A DNA stretch of 64,000 nucleotides, taken from WJKG01 sp964627305. Its GTDB lineage: Bacteria; Zixibacteria; MSB-5A5; GN15; FEB-12. The stretch is taken from assembly GCA_964627305.1 (NCBI GenBank), contig CAZVHP010000001.1, positions 558,001 through 622,000 of the forward strand, written 5' to 3'. Both the position numbers and the translations under genes were made by a program. Positions 34,512 through 43,182 of this stretch are shown here, piece after piece (the stretch's first letter is position 1; the number at the start of each line of letters is the position of its first letter). The notes below the pieces were generated by a model. The model made no database searches. It had not been told where the DNA came from and saw only the letters and a program-made list of their open reading frames with translations.

Positions 34512-35733
34512 GCGACACGTTCGGCTGGTAGTAAACGCCGCACTGGCGGCGTTGCTTCTGGTGGCTTTGATTGGTGTGGCCGCTGCGGCTGATCCCGCAG
34601 CGTGGGTGATCAATGCCACCGGGGAGACACTCAGCCGGATCAATCTTACAACCGGGCAAGTGGACAACGATCTGGTGACGCTGGGCAGCGATGTGTTCAG
34701 CTATCCCAACCAGATCATGGTGGTCGGTTCGCTGGCGTACGTGGTGGTATCGGGGACGCATGAGATTCAGGTTATCGATCTGAACAGCCTGACAACGGTG
34801 AGGTTTATCAGTACCGGCAGCGGAAGCAACCCCTTCTGGATGGATCTTCAGGATGAACAGACGGCGTGGGTGTCGCTGCAACTGGGGAATGCGGTTGCGC
34901 GAGTTAACCTGGCCGGCGGCATTATGGGGCAGCCGATTTCGGTCGGCGCGTGGCCGGAAGGGGTGCTGGTTGTGGGGGACAAGGTGTTCGTGGCATGTAC
35001 GGAGTACGGCGCCGGCCGCACGGGCACGGTATATGTGGTGGATGCCGTGGCAGAGGTCGTTACGAATGTGATCAATGTCGGCTGGAACGCTCAGTACCTG
35101 GCCCTGGATAACGACGGGCGGATTCATGTGGTGTGTACGGGGGATTACTGGTCGCGGTGGGGGATGATCTACGTGATCGATCCGTCCGGCGAGGCGGTGG
35201 TTGACAGTATGGCAATCGGGGGGTCGCCGGGATACCTGAGTATCGGGCCGGACAATATCGGGTATCTGGCGGCGGGCGGAACGTGGGTCGACAACACCGG
35301 CTGGGTGTACACGTACGATGCCGGGACGCTCACGGCGCTGCATGATGCCGCCAATCCGATCGTGACCGATTCGGGGTGCATGATGGCGGTGGCCTATCAG
35401 GATGGCAGTTGTTTCACGGGGACGTTTAAGGATTTTGTCAAGCCGATCGATTCCTCGGGGGCAGTGCTGGCGGTGTATGCGGTCGGCGACGGACCGATCC
35501 ATGCCGATTTCAATTACGTGGCGGGGGATATCAACGGTGATTTCACGGTGAACGTGAGTGACCTGACGAGCTACATTTCCTGGCAGTTCGGCGGAGGTGC
35601 GCCACCGTGGCCGCGGTGGCGGGGGAACGTCAATGGTGATTGGCAGTGTAACATATCCGACGTGACGTATCTGGTGAGTTTTCTGTTTTCGGGGGGGGCG
35701 CCGCCGATGTTCAGCACTCGGTGGGTGCGGTAG
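34504..35733 (+). CDS. Secreted beta-propeller protein with C-terminal dockerin-like repeats; BtuG-like candidate
   Basis: A 409-residue exported protein. The signal peptide ends near GVAAAADP, with no lipobox. Residues about 35-340 repeat a YncE-type propeller blade (WVINATGETLSRINLTTGQV, YVVDAVAEVVTNVINVG, YVIDPSGEAVVDSMAIGGSP). The last ~65 residues hold two dockerin-like repeats, GDINGDFTVNVSDLTSYI and GNVNGDWQCNISDVTYLV, with Ca-binding-loop pattern DxNxD. The start ATG 34504 overlaps the receptor's stop, so the two are co-translated. Bacteroides BtuG is a surface beta-propeller that captures B12 for BtuB, hence the proposal. A cohesin partner is not seen. Confidence 0.82.
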   Translation: MIRRHVRLVVNAALAALLLVALIGVAAAADPAAWVINATGETLSRINLTTGQVDNDLVTLGSDVFSYPNQIMVVGSLAYVVVSGTHEIQVIDLNSLTTVRFISTGSGSNPFWMDLQDEQTAWVSLQLGNAVARVNLAGGIMGQPISVGAWPEGVLVVGDKVFVACTEYGAGRTGTVYVVDAVAEVVTNVINVGWNAQYLALDNDGRIHVVCTGDYWSRWGMIYVIDPSGEAVVDSMAIGGSPGYLSIGPDNIGYLAAGGTWVDNTGWVYTYDAGTLTALHDAANPIVTDSGCMMAVAYQDGSCFTGTFKDFVKPIDSSGAVLAVYAVGDGPIHADFNYVAGDINGDFTVNVSDLTSYISWQFGGGAPPWPRWRGNVNGDWQCNISDVTYLVSFLFSGGAPPMFSTRWVR

Positions 35734-36071
35734 GGGGGCATCCTGTCGTGACTCACATTCCGAGTGGCCGGGCAGACCCGGGGGGCCTGCCGCGCACGGG
35801 CAGTGAAACGAGGTGCGGTAGCAGAATCCACACGATCGCAGAAACTTTTCATTCACGATGGGCGTTTAAGAAGTAGCTCACCTGCTGCAAGCATCATAAG
35901 GGGAAGGGGCCGGATTCGGCAGCCTTGTGCACGCGGCGGACTCGCTGCAACGGCTTTTCCATATACCTGAGTGTTTTTCGAGGTAGTCTTAAGCGGCTAA
36001 TCACCACGGCGAAAACTGGTTATGGCGAGTTCAGTAAGGTGGACCTTGTGAAAAAGGGAACTAATTTTTGA
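35734..36071 (+). other. Gene-free stretch after the cobalamin operon
   Basis: About 340 bases with no convincing ORF. A weak GGCAG/CTGCC hairpin at 35771-35791 might end the B12 operon, but it lacks a T tract. Nothing else recognised. Confidence 0.5.
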
Positions 36072-36099
36072 TTGACAGGTTTTTGAGGCGGTATATATT
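36072..36099 (+). promoter_or_regulatory. Strong promoter of the STAS-like gene
   Basis: TTGACA (36072-36077), 16 bases, TATATT (36094-36099), about 85 bases before ATG 36183. Confidence 0.6.
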
Positions 36100-36182
36100 G
36101 CTCTCACCTCGCATAATTCCCTTACCGCTTTCTTGTCAACTGCGGCATAGCAACACGTTTCGGAGAATCGGAGAATCAGATC

Positions 36183-36614
36183 ATGGCCGGGTGGAATTTT
36201 GAATATACGATCGATGTCGATACGGTGAATCGGATCGTCACAGAGAAGATTTTCGGCGTCTGGAAAGAGGAGACGGCGAGATCGTTCGTGGAGGAGTATG
36301 AAAAGGAGGTCGCCGACCTGATCGACCAGCCATGGGTGCGCCTTTGCGATCTGAGTAACTGGAAGACGGCGACGCCGGAGGTGATCAACATCATTGGTCG
36401 TCATCTGCGGTGGTGTCGGGAGCATAACATGGCGTGGTCGGTGAATATAATCGATAACCCGGTGACCTATGGGCAGCTTCAGCGCATGTTCGACAAGGGT
36501 GGTACGCGTGAGATATCGCGGACGTTTCGGGACCGCAAGGAGGGCGAGAAATTTTTGCGCGACAAGGGTTTCAGCACTAATGGCGCCCCCTCCGGTACGC
36601 CCTTTCGACGTTAG
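36183..36614 (+). CDS. Small cytosolic protein, possibly STAS/SpoIIAA-like
   Basis: A 143-residue soluble protein without signal or membrane segment. The order of a short strand (EYTIDVDTVNRIVTEKIFGV), helix (ARSFVEEYEKEVADLI), strand with RLCDLSNWKTATPEVINIIG, helix and AWSVNIIDNPVTYGQLQRMF recalls the SpoIIAA-like/STAS fold, in which a Dxs-x-W motif follows a central strand. No phosphorylated Ser is obvious. It is alone, with a strong promoter and a terminator, so it is separately regulated. The fold call is tentative. Confidence 0.55.
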   Translation: MAGWNFEYTIDVDTVNRIVTEKIFGVWKEETARSFVEEYEKEVADLIDQPWVRLCDLSNWKTATPEVINIIGRHLRWCREHNMAWSVNIIDNPVTYGQLQRMFDKGGTREISRTFRDRKEGEKFLRDKGFSTNGAPSGTPFRR

Positions 36615-36641
36615 CCGTCTTCTTCGGACAAGGGGCAGAAG

Positions 36642-36677
36642 AAGCCGCCGAGTTCCATTGTGGAAACCGGCGGCCTT
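36642..36677 (+). terminator. Bidirectional hairpin terminator between convergent genes
   Basis: GCCGCCG/CGGCGGC stem extended by GTTCCA/TGGAAAC, followed by CTTGTTGT on + and by TTCTTC on -. It sits between the STAS-like gene and the S9 peptidase. Confidence 0.6.
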
Positions 36678-36716
36678 GTTGTATCTGACGGTGTTGGTTG
36701 GGCGCTATCCCTTCAT

Positions 36717-38744
36717 CTATCTCTTCAGGTAGCGCTTAAACCACTTATCGATCCACTCCAATCGAGCGATGCGGCGGTCGGGCCGACCATGGCGGGAGAG
36801 ACCGTGCGGTTCCTGCGGGAAGCGCACCATTTCGACCTTCTTGCCGAGGGCCTTGAGCATGACGAACATTTGCTCTGCCTGCTCATGATGACAGCGCAGG
36901 TCCTGCTCGGAGTGGATGATGAGCACGGGCGTTTTGACATCCTTGAAGTACGTGACAGGGGAGCAGCGTTCGTAGATCTCGGGGACTTCCCACGACCAGC
37001 CGCCGAATTCCCGTCGCAGGGCATAGCCGATATCTGACGAGCCCTGGAACGAGCGCAGGTCGACCACCGAGCGCTGGGTGACGGCGGCGCGGAAGCGGTT
37101 GGTGTGGCTGATGACCCAATTGGTCATATAGCCGCCGTAGGAGCCGCCGGTGATGCCGATGCGTTTGGGGTCGATGTGTTTTTGCTTTTCCATCCAGTCG
37201 GCAGCGGCCATGACGTCTTTGTAGTCGAGATCGCCCCAGGAGGCGACGATGGCCTCTGACCAGGTGCGGCCGCGACCGGCACCGCCGCGCGGGTTGGTGT
37301 AGAAGACGATGTAGCCCTGGGCGGCGAGGTACTGCATTTCGTGCATGAAAGAGAAGGCGTACTGAACGCGCGGCCCGCCGTGGACTTCGAGAATGGCGGG
37401 GTATCTCTTTGTGGAGCGGAAGTCGGGGGGATAGACGACCCACCCCTGGACCTCGGTGTCATCGAACGATTTGAAGCGGATCTCGCGGGTCCGACCGAGG
37501 GCCACTTCATCAGAGAGGAAGCGGTTGAGTTTGGAGTGCGTTTTGGCCTTCTTTTCGCCGCCGTAGGTGGCAGAGCAGCTTCGGATCTCTGACGGATTAG
37601 ACAGGTCGGCGTGGATTAAGGCGGCCGTGCGGGTCTTGCCGTTGACGGCGAAGCCCCGGATATGGCAGTCGCCGCGGAAGATGCGGGTCGGTTTGCCACC
37701 CTTTGCCGGGACATAGAACAGGTTGGTCACGCCGGTATCGCTGGAGAGGAAGAAGAGGCGCCTGGAGTCGGCCGACCAGACGAGAGGCAGGTAGGCGGTT
37801 TGTTCGCCGGTGTCGGTGATGGATTCATCGTGGCACTGGCGATCGAAGTCGGCGGTCAGGTTCTTCGCGCGGGATTTACCGGAGACGTTCACTTTCCAGA
37901 CGTGCACAGGGGTCGTGCCCCAGGCATCGTGGGCGTTGTCGTGGCCGAGGTAGGCGATATTGCGGCCATCGGGAGAGAAGACGGGGGACGTTTTCGGGCC
38001 ATCGGGTGCCGGGAGGCTCTTCTCTTTGCCTTTGGCAAGCGGCTTGATGAACAACTCATCGTAGCCGTCGTCAAGATCGGGGTCCTTGGCCCGGTTGGAG
38101 ATGTAGGCGACCAGCTTGCCGTCGGGGGAGAGGGCCACCTGGGTGCAGTCGCGCTTGCTTTTGGTGATCTGCTCAAGGGCGCCATCGTCGATGGCCAGGC
38201 GGTAGACCTGGAAGGTGTCGCGGGGCAGTGCCCCGGCGCCATCGAGGCGCCAGAAGAAGCGGGTAATGTGCCTGTGAAGCGGGGGCTCTATCTTTTTCTT
38301 CTCATCCTTCTCGAAGTGGGAATCGTGATACCGCAGACAGAAGACGAGCGATTTCATGTCGGGCGTCCACTGCAGGTTGGTCACGGTGCCTTCGATTTCA
38401 AGGACCTGGCGTTCGGCGCCGCCTTCGGTGGGCATGAGGTAGATTCCGGTTTTCTTATCGCGGGAGGAGACGAAGGCGATCATGGAGCCGTCGGGGGAGA
38501 AGACCGCCCGGCCGTCGTTGTGCTTGCCGAAAGTGAACTGGCGTTCGGTGTTGTCGGCGAGATTCCAGATGTGGAGGTTGGCGTAGTACTTCTGGTCTTT
38601 CTCATCCATGCGCTCGACGGAGGCCGCTATGAGGTTTTCGTCGGGGGAGATGCTGATGGAGGTGGCGATACGCAGGCTATACAGGTCCCGGGCGCCGAGG
38701 GGGCGTTTCTTCCTATTTCGGACTTGGCGGGTCGATTTTGGCAT
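36717..38744 (-). CDS. Peptidase S9 family (prolyl oligopeptidase/acylaminoacyl-peptidase-like)
   Basis: A 675-residue serine peptidase. The N-terminal ~390 residues form a beta-propeller with repeated FSPDG/LSPDG motifs (VFSPDGSMIAF, ALSPDGKLVAY, VFSPDGRNIAY). The C-terminal alpha/beta hydrolase has Ser535 in GGSYGGYM, Asp615 in HSEQDL and His647 in EPHGLS. No signal peptide is seen; the start is basic (MPKSTRQVRNRKKR), suggesting a cytosolic enzyme. The open frame runs to 39470, but ATG 38744 has GGAG at 7 bases and marks where conserved sequence begins; the upstream 240 residues overlap the divergent E1 gene. Confidence 0.93.
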   Translation of the reverse strand: MPKSTRQVRNRKKRPLGARDLYSLRIATSISISPDENLIAASVERMDEKDQKYYANLHIWNLADNTERQFTFGKHNDGRAVFSPDGSMIAFVSSRDKKTGIYLMPTEGGAERQVLEIEGTVTNLQWTPDMKSLVFCLRYHDSHFEKDEKKKIEPPLHRHITRFFWRLDGAGALPRDTFQVYRLAIDDGALEQITKSKRDCTQVALSPDGKLVAYISNRAKDPDLDDGYDELFIKPLAKGKEKSLPAPDGPKTSPVFSPDGRNIAYLGHDNAHDAWGTTPVHVWKVNVSGKSRAKNLTADFDRQCHDESITDTGEQTAYLPLVWSADSRRLFFLSSDTGVTNLFYVPAKGGKPTRIFRGDCHIRGFAVNGKTRTAALIHADLSNPSEIRSCSATYGGEKKAKTHSKLNRFLSDEVALGRTREIRFKSFDDTEVQGWVVYPPDFRSTKRYPAILEVHGGPRVQYAFSFMHEMQYLAAQGYIVFYTNPRGGAGRGRTWSEAIVASWGDLDYKDVMAAADWMEKQKHIDPKRIGITGGSYGGYMTNWVISHTNRFRAAVTQRSVVDLRSFQGSSDIGYALRREFGGWSWEVPEIYERCSPVTYFKDVKTPVLIIHSEQDLRCHHEQAEQMFVMLKALGKKVEMVRFPQEPHGLSRHGRPDRRIARLEWIDKWFKRYLKR

Positions 38745-38984
38745 TCTTCGCTCCGTAGGTGAGGGGATTGTCGGCTTTTGGGTCAAGCTATGCTGTGAGG
38801 AAGGATTTGACAAGCTCGAATGCGGTCTTTGGGGTGTGGCCGGCCGGGGGAGATTGCCGTTGTTTTTTTGGTGAAAAACCGTATTTTGGGCGGAGCTTTT
38901 TTTGAGCAAGGCGGTTATAGGTGCAAAAATACATGGTGGTGCGTGCCCACTATCGGCACGCACATTGTGCAAGGAGGTTGTCAC

Positions 38985-41279
38985 TTGGAAGTCCTGGCGC
39001 TCATTGACAAGCTGCGCAATTACGAGCCGAAGACGAAGTCGACCAAGGCCAAGGCGGGCCAGCCGCTGGACGAGTATTCGGGCAAGACCCCGGAGCAGTT
39101 GCGCAAGTTGATGTACTCGATGTTGCTTGCCCGTCGTATCGAACGCGAGGAGAAGCTGCTGCTGCGAAAGGGGTACAACCGGTTTTTTATTGGGTGTGGG
39201 GGCAAGGAGCTGATTGACGTCTGCTGGGCGGATTACCTTCGAGCCGACGATCCCTGGGTTGGTTATTACCGTAACAAGGCGTTTGATATGCACCGGGGGG
39301 CGAGTGTATGGGAGAAGATGCTGGAGGCGATTGGTGATTCGCGGGGGCAATGCGGCGGTCAGCAGATTCCCGCGCATCCATCGTACCCGAATCTGAATGT
39401 CCTGCCGCAGGCCTCGCCGACCGGCTCGCACGCGTTGGAGGCTTCGGGGCTGGGATGCGCCATCAATCACCCGATTGAGGTGAGCCAGCAGTCATATATT
39501 CCGGGGGGAGCATACAAGAAAGACGCCGTAACGGTCTGTGCGATCGGGGAAGGGTCGACTTCATCGCCGGAGTTCAGCCGCGCCGTGTTTTATTCTGTCT
39601 TCGACAAGACCAGGAACATCTACGCTATCTATAACTGCGGGTGGGCCATTTCGGTGTCGGTGCAGGAGCAGTTCCCCGAGGGCGACCCGACGACGCCGTT
39701 TGAGGGCTTCCAGCGTTTCGGGCTGAAGATCATGCACATCGATGGAACCGATATCAAAGAGAGCCTCGCGAAGGTGCCTGAGGCGGTGGAGTATGCTCGC
39801 AGCAAGGGGCCGGTGCTGATTGACATTCGAGTGACGCGAGAGGGGTCGCATTCCGGGAGTGATGATCAGTCGTTCTATATGGATCCGGAGGAGGTCGACT
39901 GGCACACGAACAATGACTGCATTCTCAAGGCCGCGCTGGCCATGATGGATGATGGTGTTCTGACGGGTGAGGAGATCGGCCAGATGTGGGACGAGATCGA
40001 CCAGGAGGTTTCGAGCAACTCCCGCAAGGCGGTCGAGGGGTACACTCCGAAGACCCGCGAGTTGATCCTTTCCAAAGTGTACTCCTACGACTTCGATAAG
40101 GCGCAGCACACCTGGCGACGTTACCGCGAGGCGTGCAAGCTTGACCGCAAGCAAGCGTACAAGACGTACCACGATAAGGGGTATTTCACATCTCCGGATG
40201 TTCCGGAGATGACAGGGCCGATGACGATGCGCTTTGCCATCAACTACACGCTTTTCGATTTGTTCGGGTTGACGAGTGACACGATTTTGTTTGGTGAGGA
40301 CGTGGCCGATTTTTCGGGGGACATGATCGAGAAAGTGGAGCTTCAGAAGAACCTGAAGGGCAAGGGCGGGGTGTTTCTGGTGTCCAAGAATCTGCAGCGG
40401 GAGTTTGGCAACGCGCGCTGTTTCAATACTCCTTTGGATGAGGCCGGTATTCTGGGGCGCGCTGTCGGGCATGCCTATCAGGGTCACCGAGCGATTCCGG
40501 AGATTCAGTTTCTGGACTACATGTCGCCGGCCTATCAGGTGCTCAAGGAGCGTATTGCGACCATGTACCAGCGTTCTAACGGTCAGTGGACGTGCCCGAT
40601 GGTGATTCGCACGACCTACGGCGGCTATAAGCAGGGTGCCGGGGCGTTCTGGCATTCCGAGGGCAATCTCGGGACGTGGGCCAACATCCCGGGGCTGTTA
40701 GTGGCGGTGCCCTCGAACGCTTATGATGCGGCCGGGTTGCTGAAGACCGCCTGGGCAACGGACGACCCGGTGCTGTTTTGTGAATCGGTGGCGCTGTACA
40801 ACCGGCGCGACTGGGAAGGCGTGCCGCTGGAGACGCCGATTCCGGAGATCGACGAGCTGATTCCTTTTGGAGTGGCCACGGTCTACAACGAGCAAGCGAG
40901 TGATGTTGGTATTATCACCTACGGTGCGACCGTTCACATGGCGCGCAAGGCCGCCGAGTTGCTGGCGGAGAGAGGGATACATGTTCGTGTGGTCGATCTG
41001 CGGACGGTCAAGCCGATGGATGAGCAGGCGATTCTCAGGACCGCCGAAGAGTGCGGCAAGGTGATGGTCGTGACCGAGGACCGCTTCGTGGGCGGTATGG
41101 CCGCGACGATCGCCTCGGTGATCACGCGTGATCAGGGGCTGTTCCATTTGGAGGCCCCGGTGTCGATTGTGACCGCGATCGATTCGCGGGTTGCTTACGG
41201 TGTGGATGGTGACACGGCGTGTCTGCCGACGGTGGATAAGATTGTCGAGGCGGCGGAGAAGCTGTATGACGAGTATTAG
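38985..41279 (+). CDS. Fused alpha+beta E1 component of a 2-oxoacid dehydrogenase
   Basis: A 764-residue TPP enzyme. Residues about 35-375 are an E1-alpha domain (MYSMLLARRIEREEKLLLRKG, then VCAIGEGSTSSPEF). Residues about 411-764 are E1-beta (GPMTMRFAINYTLFDL, FGEDVAD, FNTPLDEAGILGRAVG, PSNAYDAAGLLKTA, VVDLRTVKPMDEQAIL). E1 usually comes as two chains, so this is a fusion of the branched-chain/pyruvate type. The TPP motif GEG...NN reads GEG (188-190) ... YNCGW, with Cys218 where the second Asn, a metal ligand in relatives, is expected. The start is TTG 38985 with AAGGAGG 7 bases upstream. No E2 or E3 gene is nearby. Confidence 0.88.
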   Translation: MEVLALIDKLRNYEPKTKSTKAKAGQPLDEYSGKTPEQLRKLMYSMLLARRIEREEKLLLRKGYNRFFIGCGGKELIDVCWADYLRADDPWVGYYRNKAFDMHRGASVWEKMLEAIGDSRGQCGGQQIPAHPSYPNLNVLPQASPTGSHALEASGLGCAINHPIEVSQQSYIPGGAYKKDAVTVCAIGEGSTSSPEFSRAVFYSVFDKTRNIYAIYNCGWAISVSVQEQFPEGDPTTPFEGFQRFGLKIMHIDGTDIKESLAKVPEAVEYARSKGPVLIDIRVTREGSHSGSDDQSFYMDPEEVDWHTNNDCILKAALAMMDDGVLTGEEIGQMWDEIDQEVSSNSRKAVEGYTPKTRELILSKVYSYDFDKAQHTWRRYREACKLDRKQAYKTYHDKGYFTSPDVPEMTGPMTMRFAINYTLFDLFGLTSDTILFGEDVADFSGDMIEKVELQKNLKGKGGVFLVSKNLQREFGNARCFNTPLDEAGILGRAVGHAYQGHRAIPEIQFLDYMSPAYQVLKERIATMYQRSNGQWTCPMVIRTTYGGYKQGAGAFWHSEGNLGTWANIPGLLVAVPSNAYDAAGLLKTAWATDDPVLFCESVALYNRRDWEGVPLETPIPEIDELIPFGVATVYNEQASDVGIITYGATVHMARKAAELLAERGIHVRVVDLRTVKPMDEQAILRTAEECGKVMVVTEDRFVGGMAATIASVITRDQGLFHLEAPVSIVTAIDSRVAYGVDGDTACLPTVDKIVEAAEKLYDEY

Positions 41280-41327
41280 CCGGGCTGTTGTAGTGCGGTA
41301 GTCCGGTATGTCGAGGGCCATTCTGAG

Positions 41328-41360
41328 AAAGCCGGTTTCGTTTGCGAGGCCGGCTTTTTT
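41328..41360 (+). terminator. Rho-independent terminator of the E1 fusion gene
   Basis: AAAGCCGG (41328-41335) pairs with CCGGCTTT, which opens the run CCGGCTTTTTT (41350-41360); 14-base loop and T tract, 49 bases past the stop. Confidence 0.85.
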
Positions 41361-41468
41361 GTTTGTGTCGGGAGCGAAGCGTCGTATTGTCGGTATCACT
41401 ATAATCACAATAGCGGCAGGAACAGTCAACGGATGTAGCAGATGCGAGGCCGGTTCGGGAGAGTCAGG

Positions 41469-42587
41469 ATGTGTAGATTCATGGTTGTACTGGCTGTGGT
41501 GGCGTGGTGCCTGCTGGATTGCGTGGGCGCGAGTGCCGAAGTGAATCGTCCGGAGCATTTTGGTGTGTGTCTGCCGATGCCGCAGACCTTGCCGGACACT
41601 ATTGCGGCCAGTAAGGCCGCTCATGTCATGTCGCTGCAGATCGTGCCGCTGGTGTTGACCGTGACGACCGAGGGCAGGGTCAGCGCAGTGACAACGCCGG
41701 TGGATTCACTGGCGCGATTCGCTGACTATATGCGAACGTTCTTCAGGCAGGCAGTTTTTCTTCCTGGGACGATTGAAGGCGCGCCGGCGGAGATGAGCTT
41801 GCCGGTACGGGCCGTGTTTCGTTATCGGGTTCGTCTGCCGCAGTTGCATTTCCCGGTCGATACGCTCGGGTTGGTGCATGACCGGGAACTGTATTTCGAG
41901 GGGATTGCTGCGAACGGTGTGACGCTTCCGGAGGTGTTGCGGTTCCCGTCGATCCATTTCGACCGGCGGCGTTTTGACACCTCCGATGTAACCTATCCGT
42001 TTGCGTTGCTGCGAGTGGCCCTGGACGAGGCGGGGCGGCCGGTCAGCCGCGAGATAGTGCGATCGACCGTGGGTACTTTTGGGGAGCAGGTGCGCTCGGC
42101 ACTGCTGTACGCGGAGTTTCAGCCAGCGGTCATACGGGGACGGGCCGACACCGCGAGCGTCTTCGTGCTGGTGTCGTTTCTGCCGCATCAGAATTTTCCA
42201 AGTCGTGTGTGGATGCGGGACCGGGCCGACACGGTATCGTTGTACGAGCGGCTGCTGATTCGATCTTTTGCAGACACGTTGGGTCTGCTCTCGGTGCCGC
42301 TGACTCGCCATTTCCCGTCGGACGAGTATTCATTTCGGGGGCCGCACACACTGCAGCGAGGTCTGGTGGGAGTATCGATAGGTGTGGACACGGTGGGGAA
42401 GGTGCGTATCGGGGTGCCGGGACAGTGGCCCAGGGAGATTATTAGCGGTATCAACGAGTTTGGTCGGAAGTTTCGCATGTATGCGGCCATGGATTATTCT
42501 GGTCGTCCGGTGACATATGAGGGGGAGGGTGAGTTGGGTTTTGTGGGTAGTGGTCTGATACGAACGCGTTTTTTCTGGCTGCCCTGA
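41469..42587 (+). CDS. Exported protein of unknown function with TonB-C-like region
   Basis: A 372-residue protein from ATG 41469 (MCRFMVVLAVVAWCLLDCVG), a signal peptide with a Cys at about 16 that could be a lipobox (LLDC|V). The mature part has no recognised family. One region, about 195-250 (DEAGRPVSREIVRSTVGTFG ... LLYAEFQPAVIRG), resembles the TonB C-terminal pattern Gx(V/I)xxxxVxxSSGxxxLDxAAxxAxxxxxFxP found in the TonB proteins at 48-50 kb. ATG 41442 would add nine residues. Its role could be envelope-related; not assigned. Confidence 0.65.
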   Translation: MCRFMVVLAVVAWCLLDCVGASAEVNRPEHFGVCLPMPQTLPDTIAASKAAHVMSLQIVPLVLTVTTEGRVSAVTTPVDSLARFADYMRTFFRQAVFLPGTIEGAPAEMSLPVRAVFRYRVRLPQLHFPVDTLGLVHDRELYFEGIAANGVTLPEVLRFPSIHFDRRRFDTSDVTYPFALLRVALDEAGRPVSREIVRSTVGTFGEQVRSALLYAEFQPAVIRGRADTASVFVLVSFLPHQNFPSRVWMRDRADTVSLYERLLIRSFADTLGLLSVPLTRHFPSDEYSFRGPHTLQRGLVGVSIGVDTVGKVRIGVPGQWPREIISGINEFGRKFRMYAAMDYSGRPVTYEGEGELGFVGSGLIRTRFFWLP

Positions 42588-42653
42588 GAGGGGTTGGCAG
42601 TATTCTTGTAAGTAACGATCTGTCAGTTAGTTAGTGGCGTCTTGGGGGGGGCG

Positions 42654-42678
42654 CCGACGCAGTTACTGCGCCGGTTTT
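42654..42678 (+). terminator. Possible terminator hairpin
   Basis: CCGACGCAG/CTGCGCCGG with one mismatch, loop TTA, then TTTT. It lies about 65 bases after the stop at 42587. Confidence 0.45.
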
Positions 42679-42770
42679 GGGCGGCTGGCGGTGCGGTTGC
42701 GTTGTTGTTTCGCTAATATGTTGGTGGGCAATAACGTAGTTGTGACGTTCCTTTTGGGCTGTGGTCTTGG

Positions 42771-42800
42771 CACGATACTTGATGAGTATATGGTATCGTG
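42771..42800 (+). promoter_or_regulatory. 8-base inverted repeat ahead of the small membrane protein
   Basis: CACGATAC (42771-42778) and GTATCGTG (42793-42800) are perfect inverted half-sites 14 bases apart. They overlap a possible TTGGCA -35 (42767). Operator-like geometry, or a stem in the leader; no regulator is known. The rest of 42588-42881 is featureless. Confidence 0.4.
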
Positions 42801-42881
42801 ACGTGACAGGCTGGATTGTGAGGACAATCAGCGGAAGAAACCCTTGATTCGATGGTATAAGCCATAGGAAGAAGGTGTTGT

Positions 42882-43106
42882 ATGGAACGAGCAACGAGAA
42901 TCCTGAACGCCTTCACGGTGGTGACCCTGATGGTTACTGCGATTTATGTTGTGTTGACGTTTTCGGCGGTGTTGTCGCCGGCGGTGGAGACGACCCTCGC
43001 CGGAGGTTCGATTGTGTACGGAGTTATCCGTTTTAGGCGATGTGAGTGGATCGGGGTCAAGCGTTTGGCGACAGCCTTTTCTGAACGTAACCCTAACAGG
43101 CAGTAG
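42882..43106 (+). CDS. Small membrane protein, unknown
   Basis: A 74-residue ORF with GGAAGAAGG upstream. Residues about 10-45 contain one or two hydrophobic helices (AFTVVTLMVTAIYVVLTFSA, then TLAGGSIVYGVI), followed by a basic tail. No family recognised. It precedes the TonB-cluster TPR gene and its promoter. Its ribosome site supports it, but small size leaves doubt. Confidence 0.5.
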   Translation: MERATRILNAFTVVTLMVTAIYVVLTFSAVLSPAVETTLAGGSIVYGVIRFRRCEWIGVKRLATAFSERNPNRQ

Positions 43107-43117
43107 GAAATATTCGC

Positions 43118-43145
43118 TTGACATCGCTTGTTTTGAACGTAATTT
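43118..43145 (+). promoter_or_regulatory. Putative promoter of the TPR-ExbB-ExbD-TonB cluster
   Basis: TTGACA (43118-43123), 16 bases, TAATTT (43140-43145). Transcription would start about 30 bases before TTG 43183, which agrees with that start choice. Confidence 0.55.
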
Positions 43146-43182
43146 AGCAAGTCTTAACGTTGCAAGAAGAAGGGATTTCATT

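Noticed and set aside
36183..36614. Assigning the 143-residue protein as an anti-sigma factor antagonist
   Set aside because: The fold resemblance is weak and the phosphorylatable Ser is not visible, so only a tentative fold was given.
38820..38984. Upstream start for the E1 fusion protein
   Set aside because: The 55 extra residues are not E1-like and TTG 38985 has AAGGAGG at 7 bases.
38745..39470. N-terminal extension of the S9 peptidase to 917 residues
   Set aside because: Low-complexity, no conserved sequence, overlaps the divergent E1 gene, while ATG 38744 has a good ribosome site.
43012..43182. Upstream start for the TPR protein
   Set aside because: It would place 57 residues before a signal peptide and contain the gene's own promoter.
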